From assembly GCF_023155805.1 (NCBI RefSeq), contig NZ_JAKNUW010000008.1:1-64000 (forward strand): a stretch of DNA of 64,000 nucleotides, written 5' to 3'. The translations under genes and the position numbers were made by a program. This document shows positions 9,192 to 18,846 of this stretch, in pieces. Positions within the stretch are counted from its first letter, which is position 1. Every line of letters begins with the position of its first letter. The DNA is from Micrococcus lacusdianchii. GTDB taxonomy: Bacteria > Actinomycetota > Actinomycetes > Actinomycetales > Micrococcaceae. The notes beneath the pieces are model-generated. The model was not told the DNA's origin, made no database searches, and was given only the letters and a program-made list of their open reading frames with translations.

Positions 9192-9869
9192 ATGGATCTC
9201 GAGGTTCTGCGGAAGGCTCCGCTCTTCACCAACCTGGACGACGAGGTGTTCGTCATCCTCACCTCCGAGTTGACCGAGGTAGACCTCTCCCGTGGTGCCT
9301 CTGCGTTCCACGAGGGCGATCAGGGCGACCAGCTGTACGTGATCATGTCCGGCAAGATCAAGCTGGGCCGCACCGCGTCCGACGGCCGGGAGAACCTCGT
9401 GGCCGTGCTCGGCCCCGGCGAGATCTTCGGCGAGATGGCCCTGTTCAACCCGGCCCCGCGCTCGGCCACGGCCACCGCGGTCTCCGCCACCCGCCTGGCC
9501 GGCCTGCGCCACGAGAACCTGCGCCGCGCCATCGCCTCGTCCCCGGAGGTGTCCCTGCAGCTGCTGCAGGCCCTGGCCCAGCGCCTGTCCAAGACCAACG
9601 AGTCCCTCGCCGACCTCGTGTTCTCCGACGTCCCCGGCCGCGTGGCCAAGGCCCTCCTGGACCTGGCGGACCGCTTCGGCCGCCCGGCCGCCGACGGCCT
9701 CCTCGTGGCCCACGACCTCACCCAGGAGGAGCTGGCCCAGCTGGTCGGTGCCTCCCGTGAGACCGTCAACAAGGCCCTGGCGGAGTTCGTCCAGCGCGGC
9801 TGGATCCGCCTCGAGAACCGCGCCGTGGTCGTCCTGGACCTGCAGCGCCTGCGTCAGCGCTCCCGCTGA
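9192..9869 (+). CDS. crp: Crp/Fnr-family global regulator (GlxR/Crp type)
   Basis: A 225-residue regulator, the length of mycobacterial Crp and corynebacterial GlxR. The cyclic-nucleotide domain spans about residues 1-120 with the phosphate-binding cassette GEIFGEMALFNPAPRSATATA. The C-terminal HTH contains LTQEELAQLVGASRETVNKALAEF (about 170-193). It should bind TGTGA-N6-TCACA sites and control central carbon metabolism; one such site is found before acs in this window. GGAAGG lies before ATG 9192. The gene is monocistronic, closed by a hairpin. Confidence 0.95.
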   Translation: MDLEVLRKAPLFTNLDDEVFVILTSELTEVDLSRGASAFHEGDQGDQLYVIMSGKIKLGRTASDGRENLVAVLGPGEIFGEMALFNPAPRSATATAVSATRLAGLRHENLRRAIASSPEVSLQLLQALAQRLSKTNESLADLVFSDVPGRVAKALLDLADRFGRPAADGLLVAHDLTQEELAQLVGASRETVNKALAEFVQRGWIRLENRAVVVLDLQRLRQRSR

Positions 9870-9879
9870 CCCGGCACAG

Positions 9880-9915
9880 CCGAGGGGCCCGCACCGGACG
9901 GTGCGGGCCCCTCGG
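9880..9915. terminator. Hairpin terminator between crp and Nudix gene
   Basis: A perfect 16-bp stem (CCGAGGGGCCCGCACC at 9880-9895, complement 9900-9915) with a four-base loop, between convergent genes; no T-run. Confidence 0.8.
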
Positions 9916-9932
9916 TGCGTCTTCGGGGACGC

Positions 9933-10844
9933 TCAGTCCCCCACGACCGCCTCGGCGACGGTGTGCAGGGCACCTGTGGCGACGTCGTCGCGCTCCGCCT
10001 CGGTGCGCAGGCGGACGTGGGGGACGGCGTCCCGGCCGTGGCCCAGGGACAGGAGGAAGCCGGCCGCCGTCCGGTGCCGCGCCACGTCTCTGAGCACGAG
10101 CTGGGTCAGGGGCGTGGACACCTCCGCCAGGGCGATGCGGCCCGCCTCGCCGAGCCAGCCGTCGGGGCCCGGCAGGGGCGTCGGCCCGGCCAGTGCCCGC
10201 GCGGCGGGCAGCCAGCCCTGCAGATCGGGGCCCTCCGGCCGCGGCACGTGCTCCTGCTGCGGGGGCAGGGCCGCCGTGAAGACCACGGTGTCGAAGCGGC
10301 GCGGACTGTGCGGAGCGGACTGCCAGCGCCCGAGGGCCCGCAGCAGGTCCGTGCGCAGGCCGAGGCCGCGCTCCTCCAACAGCTCGGGGAGGCCGGCGTC
10401 GCCGTGTTCGAGCGAGGATCGGCGAGCGCCCCAGGTCTCGCCCCGCGCGTCCTGCACGACCTCCATGTCCGAGGCGCCCGCCAGGAGCACGCCGCACTCC
10501 TCGAACAGCTCGCGCACGGCCGCCACCACGTGCTGACGCACCCGGCGGCGGTCCGCCAGGCCGAGGGTGCGTGCCCACTCCCCCGGGCTCGGCCCGAACC
10601 ACGGGCACGGGTGCGCGTCCGCCTCGACGAGCGAGCCCCCGGGGAACCCGACCCGCCCCAGCGGGGTCCGGCCGGTCCGGTGCCGCAGCAGCACCTCGAC
10701 ACCGTCCTCGCCGTCCCGCACCAGCACGACGGCGGAGGCCGGCCGTGCGGGACGCACCTGCCGATGTTTCTGGGCGAGCCACTGCCGGGTCAGCTCCTCC
10801 TCATGGGAGGGGACGGGGACGCGGCCCCCCGCGTCAGCGGACAC
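9933..10844 (-). CDS. Nudix hydrolase, NUDT7/NUDT19-like long form
   Basis: A 303-residue Nudix protein. The Nudix box is split by a long insert: FPGGSLVEADAHP is separated by about 30 residues from VAAVRELFEECGVLL, the arrangement of the RP2p/NUDT19 branch, which includes acyl-CoA diphosphatases. N-terminal strand ASAVVLVRDGEDGVEVLLRHR is typical of the fold. It overlaps the end of the RidA gene by 11 bases and is therefore probably the last gene of a DUF4177-RidA-Nudix operon. Substrate unknown. Confidence 0.85.
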   Translation of the reverse strand: MSADAGGRVPVPSHEEELTRQWLAQKHRQVRPARPASAVVLVRDGEDGVEVLLRHRTGRTPLGRVGFPGGSLVEADAHPCPWFGPSPGEWARTLGLADRRRVRQHVVAAVRELFEECGVLLAGASDMEVVQDARGETWGARRSSLEHGDAGLPELLEERGLGLRTDLLRALGRWQSAPHSPRRFDTVVFTAALPPQQEHVPRPEGPDLQGWLPAARALAGPTPLPGPDGWLGEAGRIALAEVSTPLTQLVLRDVARHRTAAGFLLSLGHGRDAVPHVRLRTEAERDDVATGALHTVAEAVVGD

Positions 10845-11334
10845 GGACGGTGATCTCCACCTCGACGGGGGCGTCCAGGGGCAGGACGGCCACGCCGACG
10901 GCGGAGCGGGCGTGGCGCCCGGCCTCGCCGAAGATCTCGGCGAGCACGTCCGAGGCTCCGTTGACCACCGCCGGCTGGGCGGTGAACGCGGGGTCCGAGG
11001 CCACGAAGCCGACCACCTTCACCACGCGGAGCACGGCGTCGAGGTCCCCCACGAGCTCGTGCACGGCGGCCACCGCGTTCACGGCGGCGGTGCGGGCCAG
11101 GTCCTGTGCCTGCTCGAGCGTGACCTCGGCGCCGACCTTGCCGGTCAGCGGCAGGACGCCCTCGACGAAGGGCAGCTGGCCCGAGGTGAGGACGAGGTCG
11201 CCGTCCCGCACCGCGGGGACGTAGGAGCCCACCGGGGCCGCCACGGCGGGGCGGGCGAAGCCCAGCTGAGCCAGGCGGGCGGCCGCCGCGCCGTCGCCCC
11301 ACGAGGGGGCGGACGCGTGATCGGCCACGCTCAC
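10834..11334 (-). CDS. RidA-family (YjgF/YER057c) protein
   Basis: A 166-residue RidA-like protein, a trimeric enamine/imine deaminase fold that disposes of reactive intermediates of amino acid metabolism. Visible: VLTSGQLPFVEG near the start of the fold, AVNAVAAVHELVGDLDAVLRVVKVVGFV, and the C-terminal AVLPLDAPVEVEITV. In the longer actinobacterial branch present here the catalytic Arg of classical RidA (RSAVGV region) is kept. GTG 11334 overlaps the stop of DUF4177 in a GTGA junction, which decides the start. Same RidA-DUF4177 order as beside mycobacterial crp. Confidence 0.88.
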   Translation of the reverse strand: MSVADHASAPSWGDGAAAARLAQLGFARPAVAAPVGSYVPAVRDGDLVLTSGQLPFVEGVLPLTGKVGAEVTLEQAQDLARTAAVNAVAAVHELVGDLDAVLRVVKVVGFVASDPAFTAQPAVVNGASDVLAEIFGEAGRHARSAVGVAVLPLDAPVEVEITVRVR

Positions 11335-11498
11335 GCCGCCTTCGGGCGCTTGAGGTAGGCCACGGGGTTGGGGCCGTCCGGGCCGGGCACGACCGCGACG
11401 AGCTCCCACCCGTCCTCGCCCCACTGGTCGAGGATCTGCTTCGTGGCGTGGATGAGCAGGGGGATGGTGGCGTACTCCCACCGGGTCTGTGTAGTCAT
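11331..11498 (-). CDS. DUF4177 small protein
   Basis: A 55-residue protein of the DUF4177 family: WEYATIPLLIHATKQILDQW, then GEDGWELVAVVPGP and a short C-terminus. Function unknown. First gene of the operon with RidA and Nudix. No ribosome binding site; a TACGCT box lies six bases before ATG 11498, so it is probably leaderless. Divergent from the PBP gene across 66 bases. Confidence 0.85.
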   Translation of the reverse strand: MTTQTRWEYATIPLLIHATKQILDQWGEDGWELVAVVPGPDGPNPVAYLKRPKAA

Positions 11499-11504
11499 GG
11501 GACC

Positions 11505-11558
11505 AGCGTAGCGAGGCCGTCCGGAGCCCGGTCCACATCCAGGGCGGGCCGCTACACT
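11505..11558. promoter_or_regulatory. Divergent leaderless promoters of DUF4177 operon and ponA
   Basis: Minus-strand TACGCT (11505-11510), six bases before ATG 11498; plus-strand TACACT (11553-11558), six bases before ATG 11565. Neither start has a Shine-Dalgarno sequence. Confidence 0.5.
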
Positions 11559-11564
11559 TCCCGC

Positions 11565-13844
11565 ATGTCCTCCCGCGCCGCACGCTCCTCCCGCGCCGCC
11601 CATCCGGCCGCCCGCTCCTCCGTCCTGGGCCGCCTGCTGACCTTCCTCGGGCTGGCCGCGCTGGCAGGGCTCCTGGTGGCGGGGCTGACGCTGCCGGCCA
11701 TGGGCGCCGGGCGCGCGGTGTTCGCCTCCGGCAGGGACATGCTGGACCAGCTCCCGGACCAGCTGCCGGCGGAGCCGGTCTCGATGCCCTCGAAGATCTA
11801 CTCGGCGGACGGGGAGCTGATCGCCACGTTCTACGAGGAGAACCGCAAGCCGGTCACCCTGGACCAGATCTCGGACCACATGGAGCACGCGATCGTGGCC
11901 ATCGAGGACGAGCGGTTCTTCGAGCACGAGGGCGTGGACGCCAAGGGCCTGATCCGCGCGGCGGTCAACAACCTCACCTCGCCCTCGACGCAGGGCGCCT
12001 CCACCCTGACCCAGCAGTTCGTCAACAACATGCTGATCAACTCGCAGCAGGTGCGCGGCGACTCCCGCCTGACCCTCTCCGGCACCAAGGAGGCGTCGGA
12101 CAAGGTCAAGGAGATCAAGCTCGCCGTCGCGGTGGAGAACCAGATGTCCAAGGAGGAGATCCTCCAGGGCTACCTGAACCTGGTGCTCTTCCAGGGCCGT
12201 GCGTACGGCGTGGAGGCCGCCTCCCAGTACGTCTTCGGCAAGCCCGCCGCGGACCTGGAGAGCTGGGAGGCCGCCACCCTGGCCGGCATGGTGCAGTCCC
12301 CCACGCGCTTCAACCCGGCCCGCAACCCGGAGGGCACGGTCAAGCGCCGCAACCTCGTGCTCAACGCCATGGAGAAGAACGGCTACCTCACCGCCGAGGA
12401 GGCCGAGGCCGCCAAGGCGCAGCCGCTCGAGGTGGTCATGCGGGGCGAGCCCACCGGCTGCCTGAACGCCGCCTTCGGCGCCTACTTCTGCGACTACGTG
12501 GAGCGTCAGATCCTGGCCGACCCCACCTTCGGCCCCGACGTCGCCGCCCGCCAGGCCCTCCTGGACCGCGGTGGCCTCACCATCACGACGACGATCGACT
12601 CCGAGCTGCAGCGGAAGGCGGAGGAGGTCACCCGCCGCGTCATCCCCAACGACGAGTCCCTCGGCGCGGGCCACTCCCTGCTGTCCCTGCGTCCGGGCAC
12701 GGGCGACGTCGTCGCGATGGCGCAGAACACCGAGTACTCGATGGCCGACTCGCTCGGCAAGACCTCCCTGAACCTCAACGTGGACGGCGAATGGGGCGGT
12801 GGCGAGGGCTTCTCCGCCGGCTCCACGCTCAAGCCCTTCGTGGCCCTGACCTGGCTGCGCTACGGCAACAGCCTGATCGACTCCGTGGACGGCTCCAAGG
12901 ACGTCTACCCCTCCACGTCCCGCTTCGCGGCGTCCTGCCTGCCCGGCGGCTTCACCACTGCGGGCGGCGGATCGAGGGGCTGGGAGATCAACAACGTGGC
13001 GGACGGCATGAAGAAGCGGGACCGCGTGGACGAGGGCCTCTACTGGTCCGTCAACACCCCCACCGTGGCGCTGGCCTACCAGATGGACCTCTGCGACGTC
13101 GCGAACACCATGACCCAGCTGGGCATCGTGAACGGCCGGGACGGCACCCCCCTGAACCCGGCCGAGCCGTCCTTCCTGCTCGGCAAGGACAGCGTGGCCC
13201 CCACCTCGCTGGCCGGCGCCTACGCGGCCCTGGCCGCAGACGGCCTCTACTGCGAGCCCCGGGCCATCACCGAGGTGACCGACACGGCGGGCAACCAGTA
13301 CGAGGTGGACGGCCCGCAGTGCCGCCAGGTCCTGGACCCGGAGCACGTGGCCGAGCTGACGCCGGTGCTGCGGCACATCGCCACGTGGAACATCGCCTCG
13401 GACGGCACCGGCTACGAGTTCGCGGGCAAGACCGGCACGAACAACAACATGTCCTCCACCTGGTTCGTGGGGTACACCACGGAGCTGGCCACCGCCGTGT
13501 GGGCGGGCCGCTACACCAGCCAGAAGACGATGCGCGGCGAGACCATCAACGGCGAGGTCCAGGAGGACTTCTACGGCGCCACCGTGAACGGCGGCACCTG
13601 GCTCGAGTTCAACGACCTGGCCAAGCGCACGTTCGAACCCGGCCGCCTGCCCACCTACGACGGGCCGCAGTCCCTGGACCCGGGCGCCGAGGGCGACCAT
13701 CCGGACGGCACGTTCTTCCGGCCGGAGGACATCGACCGCGGCGCGGACGGCCCCGCGTCCACGCTGGGACCGGACGCGGGCGAGACCCCGTTCTCCAGCG
13801 CCGAGAAGCGCGCCGAGTACGAGGCCTCCCAGGGCATCCGGTGA
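11565..13844 (+). CDS. ponA: Class A penicillin-binding protein (bifunctional transglycosylase/transpeptidase)
   Basis: A 759-residue peptidoglycan synthase. A short cytoplasmic basic tail and one membrane helix (about 22-45) precede a glycosyltransferase 51 domain (AIVAIEDERFFEHEGVD near residue 110; GASTLTQQFVNN; KEEILQGYLN). The transpeptidase domain has SxxK as STLK (Ser about 420), SVN (about 495) and KTGT (about 622). Position before a metallophosphoesterase and after RidA/DUF4177 matches mycobacterial PonA2, but no PASTA domain is present. ATG 11565 is the leaderless start six bases after TACACT. Confidence 0.93.
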   Translation: MSSRAARSSRAAHPAARSSVLGRLLTFLGLAALAGLLVAGLTLPAMGAGRAVFASGRDMLDQLPDQLPAEPVSMPSKIYSADGELIATFYEENRKPVTLDQISDHMEHAIVAIEDERFFEHEGVDAKGLIRAAVNNLTSPSTQGASTLTQQFVNNMLINSQQVRGDSRLTLSGTKEASDKVKEIKLAVAVENQMSKEEILQGYLNLVLFQGRAYGVEAASQYVFGKPAADLESWEAATLAGMVQSPTRFNPARNPEGTVKRRNLVLNAMEKNGYLTAEEAEAAKAQPLEVVMRGEPTGCLNAAFGAYFCDYVERQILADPTFGPDVAARQALLDRGGLTITTTIDSELQRKAEEVTRRVIPNDESLGAGHSLLSLRPGTGDVVAMAQNTEYSMADSLGKTSLNLNVDGEWGGGEGFSAGSTLKPFVALTWLRYGNSLIDSVDGSKDVYPSTSRFAASCLPGGFTTAGGGSRGWEINNVADGMKKRDRVDEGLYWSVNTPTVALAYQMDLCDVANTMTQLGIVNGRDGTPLNPAEPSFLLGKDSVAPTSLAGAYAALAADGLYCEPRAITEVTDTAGNQYEVDGPQCRQVLDPEHVAELTPVLRHIATWNIASDGTGYEFAGKTGTNNNMSSTWFVGYTTELATAVWAGRYTSQKTMRGETINGEVQEDFYGATVNGGTWLEFNDLAKRTFEPGRLPTYDGPQSLDPGAEGDHPDGTFFRPEDIDRGADGPASTLGPDAGETPFSSAEKRAEYEASQGIR

Positions 13845-14785
13845 CCGCCCACCCCCGGCCGTCCGCGCGGCGGCTCGCGCGCTCCGGCGCCCGCGCCGCC
13901 ATCGGCGTGGCGGGCCTCGGTGCCCTCAGCCTCGCGTGGGGTCTGACGGAGGCCGAGGCGCGCACGGTGCGCACGCACCCCCTGCGCGTGCTGGCCCCCG
14001 GCACCCGGCCCATGCGTGTGCTGCACCTGTCCGACATCCACCTCCTCCCCCGGCACCGGCGTCGGCTGGACTGGCTGCGCGGGCTCGCTGACCTCGAGCC
14101 GGACCTCGTGGTGGACACCGGGGACAACATCTCCCATGCCGCCTCCATCCCCCTGCTGCTCGACGCCCTGGGCCCCCTCCTGGAACGACCGGGCGTGTTC
14201 GTGCCCGGCTCGAACGACTACTACACCCCCAAGCCGGCCAACCCGCTGAGGTACCTCCGGGGCCCCTCCGAGCTCGAGGCGTCGCGCTCGCGGCTGCCCA
14301 CCGAGGAGCTGTTCTCCGCCTTCCGCGCCGCGGGCTGGGCGGACCTGACGGACCGGAGCGCCGACGTCGTGCTCGGCGCGGGGGAGGACGCGGTCCACGT
14401 GCGCGCCGCCGGCACGGACGACCCCCACCTGGGGCTGGACCACTGGCCTGGGTTCGGCACGGACGACGACGCCGCCCCCGCCCTCCGCCTGGGCGTCACC
14501 CATGCCCCCTACCGGCGGGTGCTGGACGCGATGACGGCCGACGGCGCGGACCTGCTGCTGGCCGGTCACACCCACGGTGGCCAGGTGTGCCTGCCGTTCG
14601 TGGGCGCCCTGGTGACCAACTGCGACCTGCCCCGCTCCCAGGCCTCGGGCGTGTCCACGTGGACGGCAGCGGGGCGGACGGTGCCGCTCGAGGTGTCCGC
14701 GGGGATCGGCACGGCTCCGTCGGCTCCCGTGCGCACCTTCTGCCGGCCCGAGGCCGTGGTGCTGGACCTGCTCCCCCGCGCCTGA
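13841..14785 (+). CDS. Membrane-associated metallophosphoesterase (calcineurin-like)
   Basis: A 314-residue dimetal phosphoesterase. One N-terminal hydrophobic stretch ([17 protein letters not shown]) may anchor it. Metal motifs: LSDIHLLP (DxH), VDTGDNIS (GDxx), GSND in place of GNHD, and GHTHGGQ at the end. GTG 13841 overlaps the PBP stop in a GTGA junction, so the genes are co-translated. The ponA2-phosphoesterase pair is conserved in mycobacteria, where its substrate is not settled. Confidence 0.88.
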   Translation: MTAHPRPSARRLARSGARAAIGVAGLGALSLAWGLTEAEARTVRTHPLRVLAPGTRPMRVLHLSDIHLLPRHRRRLDWLRGLADLEPDLVVDTGDNISHAASIPLLLDALGPLLERPGVFVPGSNDYYTPKPANPLRYLRGPSELEASRSRLPTEELFSAFRAAGWADLTDRSADVVLGAGEDAVHVRAAGTDDPHLGLDHWPGFGTDDDAAPALRLGVTHAPYRRVLDAMTADGADLLLAGHTHGGQVCLPFVGALVTNCDLPRSQASGVSTWTAAGRTVPLEVSAGIGTAPSAPVRTFCRPEAVVLDLLPRA

Positions 14786-14820
14786 CCTGGGCCTGGGCGG
14801 ACGTGAGGGGGCTCACCCGG

Positions 14821-14826
14821 TAGAGT
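14821..14826 (+). promoter_or_regulatory. Candidate -10 box for the ABC exporter (leaderless)
   Basis: TAGAGT, followed by six C bases and GTG 14833; no Shine-Dalgarno sequence. Confidence 0.5.
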
Positions 14827-14832
14827 CCCCCC

Positions 14833-16830
14833 GTGCCCCGTCCCTCCTCCACCGCCCTGCCCCTGCGCGCCGCCCTGCGCGGGATCGCCCCGTACCTGGA
14901 CGGCGTGGGCGTCCGGTGGGCCGCAGGCCTGGTCAGCGCCATGCTCGCCGGTCTGGTGGCCCTGGCGATCCCCCAGGTGATCCAGGTGCTCGTGAACTCG
15001 GTGTTCGCGGACGTGGTGCAGGACGCCCCGCCCACGGATGCCGCCCGCGCGGAGGTCTGGTGGGCCGCCGCCCTGCTGGCCGGCCTGGGCCTGGCCGAGG
15101 CGCTCTTCGTGTACCTGCGACGCTTCTTCATCCTGCCGCCCGCCGCCGACGTGGAGAACCGGGCCAGGGTCACCCTCTACCGCCGGCTGCAGCGCATGCC
15201 CGCGGCCTTCCACGACGCGTGGCCCTCCGGTCAGCTGCTCTCCCGCGCCCAGGCCGACCTGTCCCTGCTGCGGCGGTGGATCGCGTTCGGCTCCGTGATG
15301 CTGGTGGTCAACGCCGTGACCATCCTGGTGGGCATGGCCCTGCTCTTCGGGCTGTCCTGGCAGCTCGCGCTGCTGTATCTGGCGGCCGCGGTGCCGATCA
15401 TGTGGCGCTCCTTCGGGTTCCGCAACGACTTCCGCTCCGCCTCCCGCCTCTCCCAGGACCAGGCCGGAGACCTCGCCACCACCGTGGAGGAGTCCGTGCA
15501 CGGCATCCGAGTCCTGAAGGCGTTCGGGCGCGGTGGGCACGCGCTCGAGGGCTTCCGCGGCCGCGCCGAGACGCTGCGGGGCACCGAGGTCCGCAAGGCG
15601 TCCGTGCTCTCCGGATTCATCGCTCTGATCGTCGCGCTGCCGGAGGCGGTGCTCGGGGTGGGCCTGGCGCTGGGCGTGTGGCTCGTGGCCCAGGGCGATC
15701 TGACGGTGGGCGCGCTGGCAGCGTACTTCGCCACGGCCGCCGTGCTCTCCGGCCCTGTGGAGTCGATCGGCCAGCTCATGGGCATGAGCCTCGCCGCCAA
15801 GACCGCCATCGACCGGCACCTGGACGTCCTCTCCTCCCCCGCCACCGTGACCTCGCCCGCCGGAGCGGACATGGACGAGGAGGAGGCGCTCGACGCCGGC
15901 CGCGCCGCCGCCGCGGCCCGCGCCGGGCGCGCGGAGGCGGCGGGGCGCCCCGCGCGCACCGCCCGGTCCCGGGCAGCCGAGACCGGCGCGCAGACCGGGG
16001 ACGGGGAGCGGACCCAGGACGGGGAGCGGACCGGCGTCGCGCTGCCGCCCTCCCGCGGGACCCTCGAGTTCCGGGACGTGCGCTTCCGATTCCCGGACGC
16101 CGGCGACGGGGAGGCGGACGAGCTGCTGCGCGGCGTGGACCTCACTCTCGTCCCGGGCGAGACACTCGCCCTCGTGGGCGTCACCGGCTCGGGCAAGTCC
16201 ACGCTGGTCCAGCTCGTCCCCCGGCTCTACGACGTCACGGGCGGCGCGGTACTCGTGGACGCCGTGGACGTGCGGGACTACCCGCTGCAGGAGCTGCGGC
16301 GGCGGGTGTCCATCGCGTTCGAGGACGCCACCCTGTTCTCGGACACGGTGCGCGCGAACGTCCTGCTCGGCGCCCCGGCGGACGTGCTCGCCGACGGCCT
16401 CGACTCCCCCGCCGCCCGCGCGCTGCTGGACCTCGCCCTGGACACCGCGCAGGCCGACTTCGTGGCGGACCTGCCCGACGGCGTCGACGCGGAGATCGGC
16501 GAGGAGGGGCTGAGCCTCTCCGGCGGCCAGCGCCAGCGCGTGGCCCTCGCCCGCGCGATCGCGGCCCGACCGGACATCCTCGTGCTCGACGACCCGCTCT
16601 CCGCCCTCGACGTGCGCACCGAGGAGGCCGTCACCGCGCGGCTGCGCGAGGTGCTCGCCGGGACCACCACCCTGATCGTGGCGCACCGGCCCTCCACCGT
16701 GGCCCTGGCCGACCGCGTGGCGGTCCTCGAGGACGGGCGCGTGGCCGACGTCGGCACGCACGCCGAGCTGCTGCGCCGCAGCGCCGCCTACCGCGACATC
16801 ATCTCCAGCCGACCCGAGGAGCAGGCATGA
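14833..16830 (+). CDS. ABC exporter half-transporter, subunit with degenerate Walker B
   Basis: A 665-residue fusion of a six-helix ABC transmembrane domain (to about 320) and a nucleotide-binding domain. Walker [10 protein letters not shown] (about 449), canonical signature LSGGQ (about 561), Walker [12 protein letters not shown] (about 583): the catalytic Glu after the Walker B Asp is replaced by Asp. An unusual charged linker of about 70 residues (Ala/Arg/Gln-rich, with a short [13 protein letters not shown] repeat) separates the two domains. The next gene overlaps by four bases (ATGA). Together they form a heterodimeric exporter of the TM287/288 type; substrate unknown. Confidence 0.9.
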   Translation: MPRPSSTALPLRAALRGIAPYLDGVGVRWAAGLVSAMLAGLVALAIPQVIQVLVNSVFADVVQDAPPTDAARAEVWWAAALLAGLGLAEALFVYLRRFFILPPAADVENRARVTLYRRLQRMPAAFHDAWPSGQLLSRAQADLSLLRRWIAFGSVMLVVNAVTILVGMALLFGLSWQLALLYLAAAVPIMWRSFGFRNDFRSASRLSQDQAGDLATTVEESVHGIRVLKAFGRGGHALEGFRGRAETLRGTEVRKASVLSGFIALIVALPEAVLGVGLALGVWLVAQGDLTVGALAAYFATAAVLSGPVESIGQLMGMSLAAKTAIDRHLDVLSSPATVTSPAGADMDEEEALDAGRAAAAARAGRAEAAGRPARTARSRAAETGAQTGDGERTQDGERTGVALPPSRGTLEFRDVRFRFPDAGDGEADELLRGVDLTLVPGETLALVGVTGSGKSTLVQLVPRLYDVTGGAVLVDAVDVRDYPLQELRRRVSIAFEDATLFSDTVRANVLLGAPADVLADGLDSPAARALLDLALDTAQADFVADLPDGVDAEIGEEGLSLSGGQRQRVALARAIAARPDILVLDDPLSALDVRTEEAVTARLREVLAGTTTLIVAHRPSTVALADRVAVLEDGRVADVGTHAELLRRSAAYRDIISSRPEEQA

Positions 16831-18719
16831 GCACCGCGGACGTCACCCGCGTCACCGGCGTCGGCGCGGAGGAGGCCGACGACTACACGCCCGCTGAGCG
16901 CCGCCACGTCCGGCGCCGCTCCTGGCGGCTGCTGGCCGAGCTCGGCCGCCCGGTGCGGGGGATGCTGCTGCTGACGGCGGTGCTCGTCGTGGTGTCCAAC
17001 GCGGCCCGCGCGGCGGCCCCGCTGCTCATCGCATGGGCGATCGACTGGGGCCTGCCGCAGCTGATGGCCGGCATGCGCGCCGGCGAGCCCGTGACGGGCG
17101 TGCTCACCCTGGTCGGCGGTGCGTACGTGCTCACCGCGCTGGCCTCCGGCCTCCTGCTGGGCGTCTACACGTGGCTCACCGCCAAGGCCAGCCAGGCGAT
17201 GCTCCTGGACCTGCGACTGCGTGTGTTCCGGCACACCCAGCGCCTCAGCCTGGGGTTCCACGAGCGGTACACCTCGGGACGCGTGATCTCGCGTCAGACC
17301 TCGGATCTCGAGGCGCTGCGCGAACTGTTGGACCAGGGCGTGTCCGCGCTGGTCTCTGGCCTGATGTTCATGACGTTCACGGCCCTCTCCATCCTGATCC
17401 TGGACCCGCCGTCCTTCCTGGTGCTGCTGGGGGCCGCCGTGCCCGTGGCGGCGGTGGTGCACTGGTACCGCGTGCGCTCCGAGGACGTGTACCGGCGGTC
17501 GCGGGTGTCCTCGGCACGGTCGATCGTCCACTTCGTGGAGACCATGACCGGCATCCGTGCCGTACAGGCCTTCCGGCGTGAGCGCGCCAACGAGCGGCGC
17601 TACCGCGAGCTGGCCACCCGCTACCGGGACGACATGGTGGAGTCCCTGAACCTGTTCGGCGTGCTGCAGCCCACCCTGATCGCGGTGGGCAACCTGACGG
17701 TGGCCGCCCTGCTGGTGACCGGCGGTCTGCGGGTGCTGTCCGGGGACCTGGAGGTGGGCGTGCTCGTGGCCCTGCTGCTCGCGGGCCGGCGCGTGTTCCA
17801 GCCGATGGAGATGGTGGCGATGTTCTACTCCTCGCTGCAGTCCGCGACAGCCGCCCTCGAGAAGGTGTCGGGTCTGCTGGAGGAGGAGCCCGGCGTCGTC
17901 GAGGCCGCGCACCCCACGCCCCTGCCCCGCCCGGACGGGAGCGGGCCGGCGCCCGTCGGCGAGGGGGAGGCGAGCGGGCGGATCGAGTTCCGCGACGCCG
18001 TGTTCGGCTATGGTCCGGGGAAGGTCGTGCTGCCCGAGTTCGACCTCACCGTGCCCGCCGGGCAGACCGTGGCGGTGGTGGGCCAGACCGGCGCGGGCAA
18101 GTCCACGCTGGTGAAGCTGATCGCACGGTTCTACGACCTGACCTCCGGCTCGCTCACGCTGGACGGGGTGGAGCTGCGCGAGCTGTCACAGAAGGACCTG
18201 CGCCGGAACGTGGTGATGGTCACGCAGGAGGCGTTCCTGTTCTCCGGGTCCGTGGCCGAGAACATCGCGCTCGGCCGGCCGGGGGCGCGACGGGACGAGG
18301 TGGAGGCCGCGGCGCGGGCCGTGGGCGCGGATACGTTCATCCGGGAGCTCCCCGAGGGCTACGACACGGACGTGAACCAGCGCGGCGGGCGCCTGTCCGC
18401 GGGTCAGCGGCAGCTGATCAGCTTCGCGAGGGCGTTCCTGGCGGACCCGGCCGTGCTGATCCTGGACGAGGCGACGAGTTCCCTGGACCTGCCGAGCGAG
18501 CGGCTGGTGCAGGCCGGGCTTGAGCGGCTGCTCGGGGACCGCACGGCCCTGATCATCGCCCACCGGCTGAGCACGGTGGCGATCGCGGACCGCGTGCTCG
18601 TGGTGCACGGCGGACGCATCGTGGAGGACGGCTCTCCCGCCGAGCTCGTGGCCGCGGGCGGCCGGTTCGCGGCGCTGCACCGGGCGTGGGAGGACTCCCT
18701 GGTCACGGGCGGGGCCTGA
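16827..18719 (+). CDS. ABC exporter half-transporter, subunit with consensus Walker B
   Basis: A 630-residue partner of the preceding subunit. Six membrane helices (to about 340), then the NBD with Walker [10 protein letters not shown] (about 418), signature LSAGQ instead of LSGGQ (about 521) and normal Walker [12 protein letters not shown] (about 543). The Asp in the first subunit's Walker B and the altered signature here fall in the same composite ATP site, so one site is degenerate and one is consensus, as in LmrCD, BmrCD and TM287/288. Drug, lipid or peptide export is possible; the sequence does not decide. Confidence 0.9.
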   Translation: MSTADVTRVTGVGAEEADDYTPAERRHVRRRSWRLLAELGRPVRGMLLLTAVLVVVSNAARAAAPLLIAWAIDWGLPQLMAGMRAGEPVTGVLTLVGGAYVLTALASGLLLGVYTWLTAKASQAMLLDLRLRVFRHTQRLSLGFHERYTSGRVISRQTSDLEALRELLDQGVSALVSGLMFMTFTALSILILDPPSFLVLLGAAVPVAAVVHWYRVRSEDVYRRSRVSSARSIVHFVETMTGIRAVQAFRRERANERRYRELATRYRDDMVESLNLFGVLQPTLIAVGNLTVAALLVTGGLRVLSGDLEVGVLVALLLAGRRVFQPMEMVAMFYSSLQSATAALEKVSGLLEEEPGVVEAAHPTPLPRPDGSGPAPVGEGEASGRIEFRDAVFGYGPGKVVLPEFDLTVPAGQTVAVVGQTGAGKSTLVKLIARFYDLTSGSLTLDGVELRELSQKDLRRNVVMVTQEAFLFSGSVAENIALGRPGARRDEVEAAARAVGADTFIRELPEGYDTDVNQRGGRLSAGQRQLISFARAFLADPAVLILDEATSSLDLPSERLVQAGLERLLGDRTALIIAHRLSTVAIADRVLVVHGGRIVEDGSPAELVAAGGRFAALHRAWEDSLVTGGA

Positions 18720-18750
18720 GCGGGACCCCTCTCCCCCGCCCCCGCCCCCT

Positions 18751-18824
18751 GCGCTTTCGAACGCGGAATCGGCCCTATTCGACGTTCGACAGCGCGCATT
18801 CGCCCGATTCCGCGTCCGAAAACG
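18751..18824 (-). repeat. 74-bp palindromic repeat, copy R1 (reverse orientation)
   Basis: Reverse complement of the same 74-base unit found at 19950-20023 and 24756-24829; 64 of 74 positions agree with the 19950 copy. It starts 31 bases after the ABC exporter stop and ends 22 bases before the AbiEi/DUF559 stop. Contains the motif TTTCGAACGCGGAAT in both orientations. It may also serve as terminator for both genes. Confidence 0.85.
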
Positions 18825-18846
18825 GGGGGGTGCAGACCGAAGGGCC

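Noticed and set aside
18751-18824. Repeat R1 as a plain intrinsic terminator
   Set aside because: Same-length copies occur between co-directional genes and in a divergent promoter region, and no T-run follows, so a terminator role alone does not explain the family.
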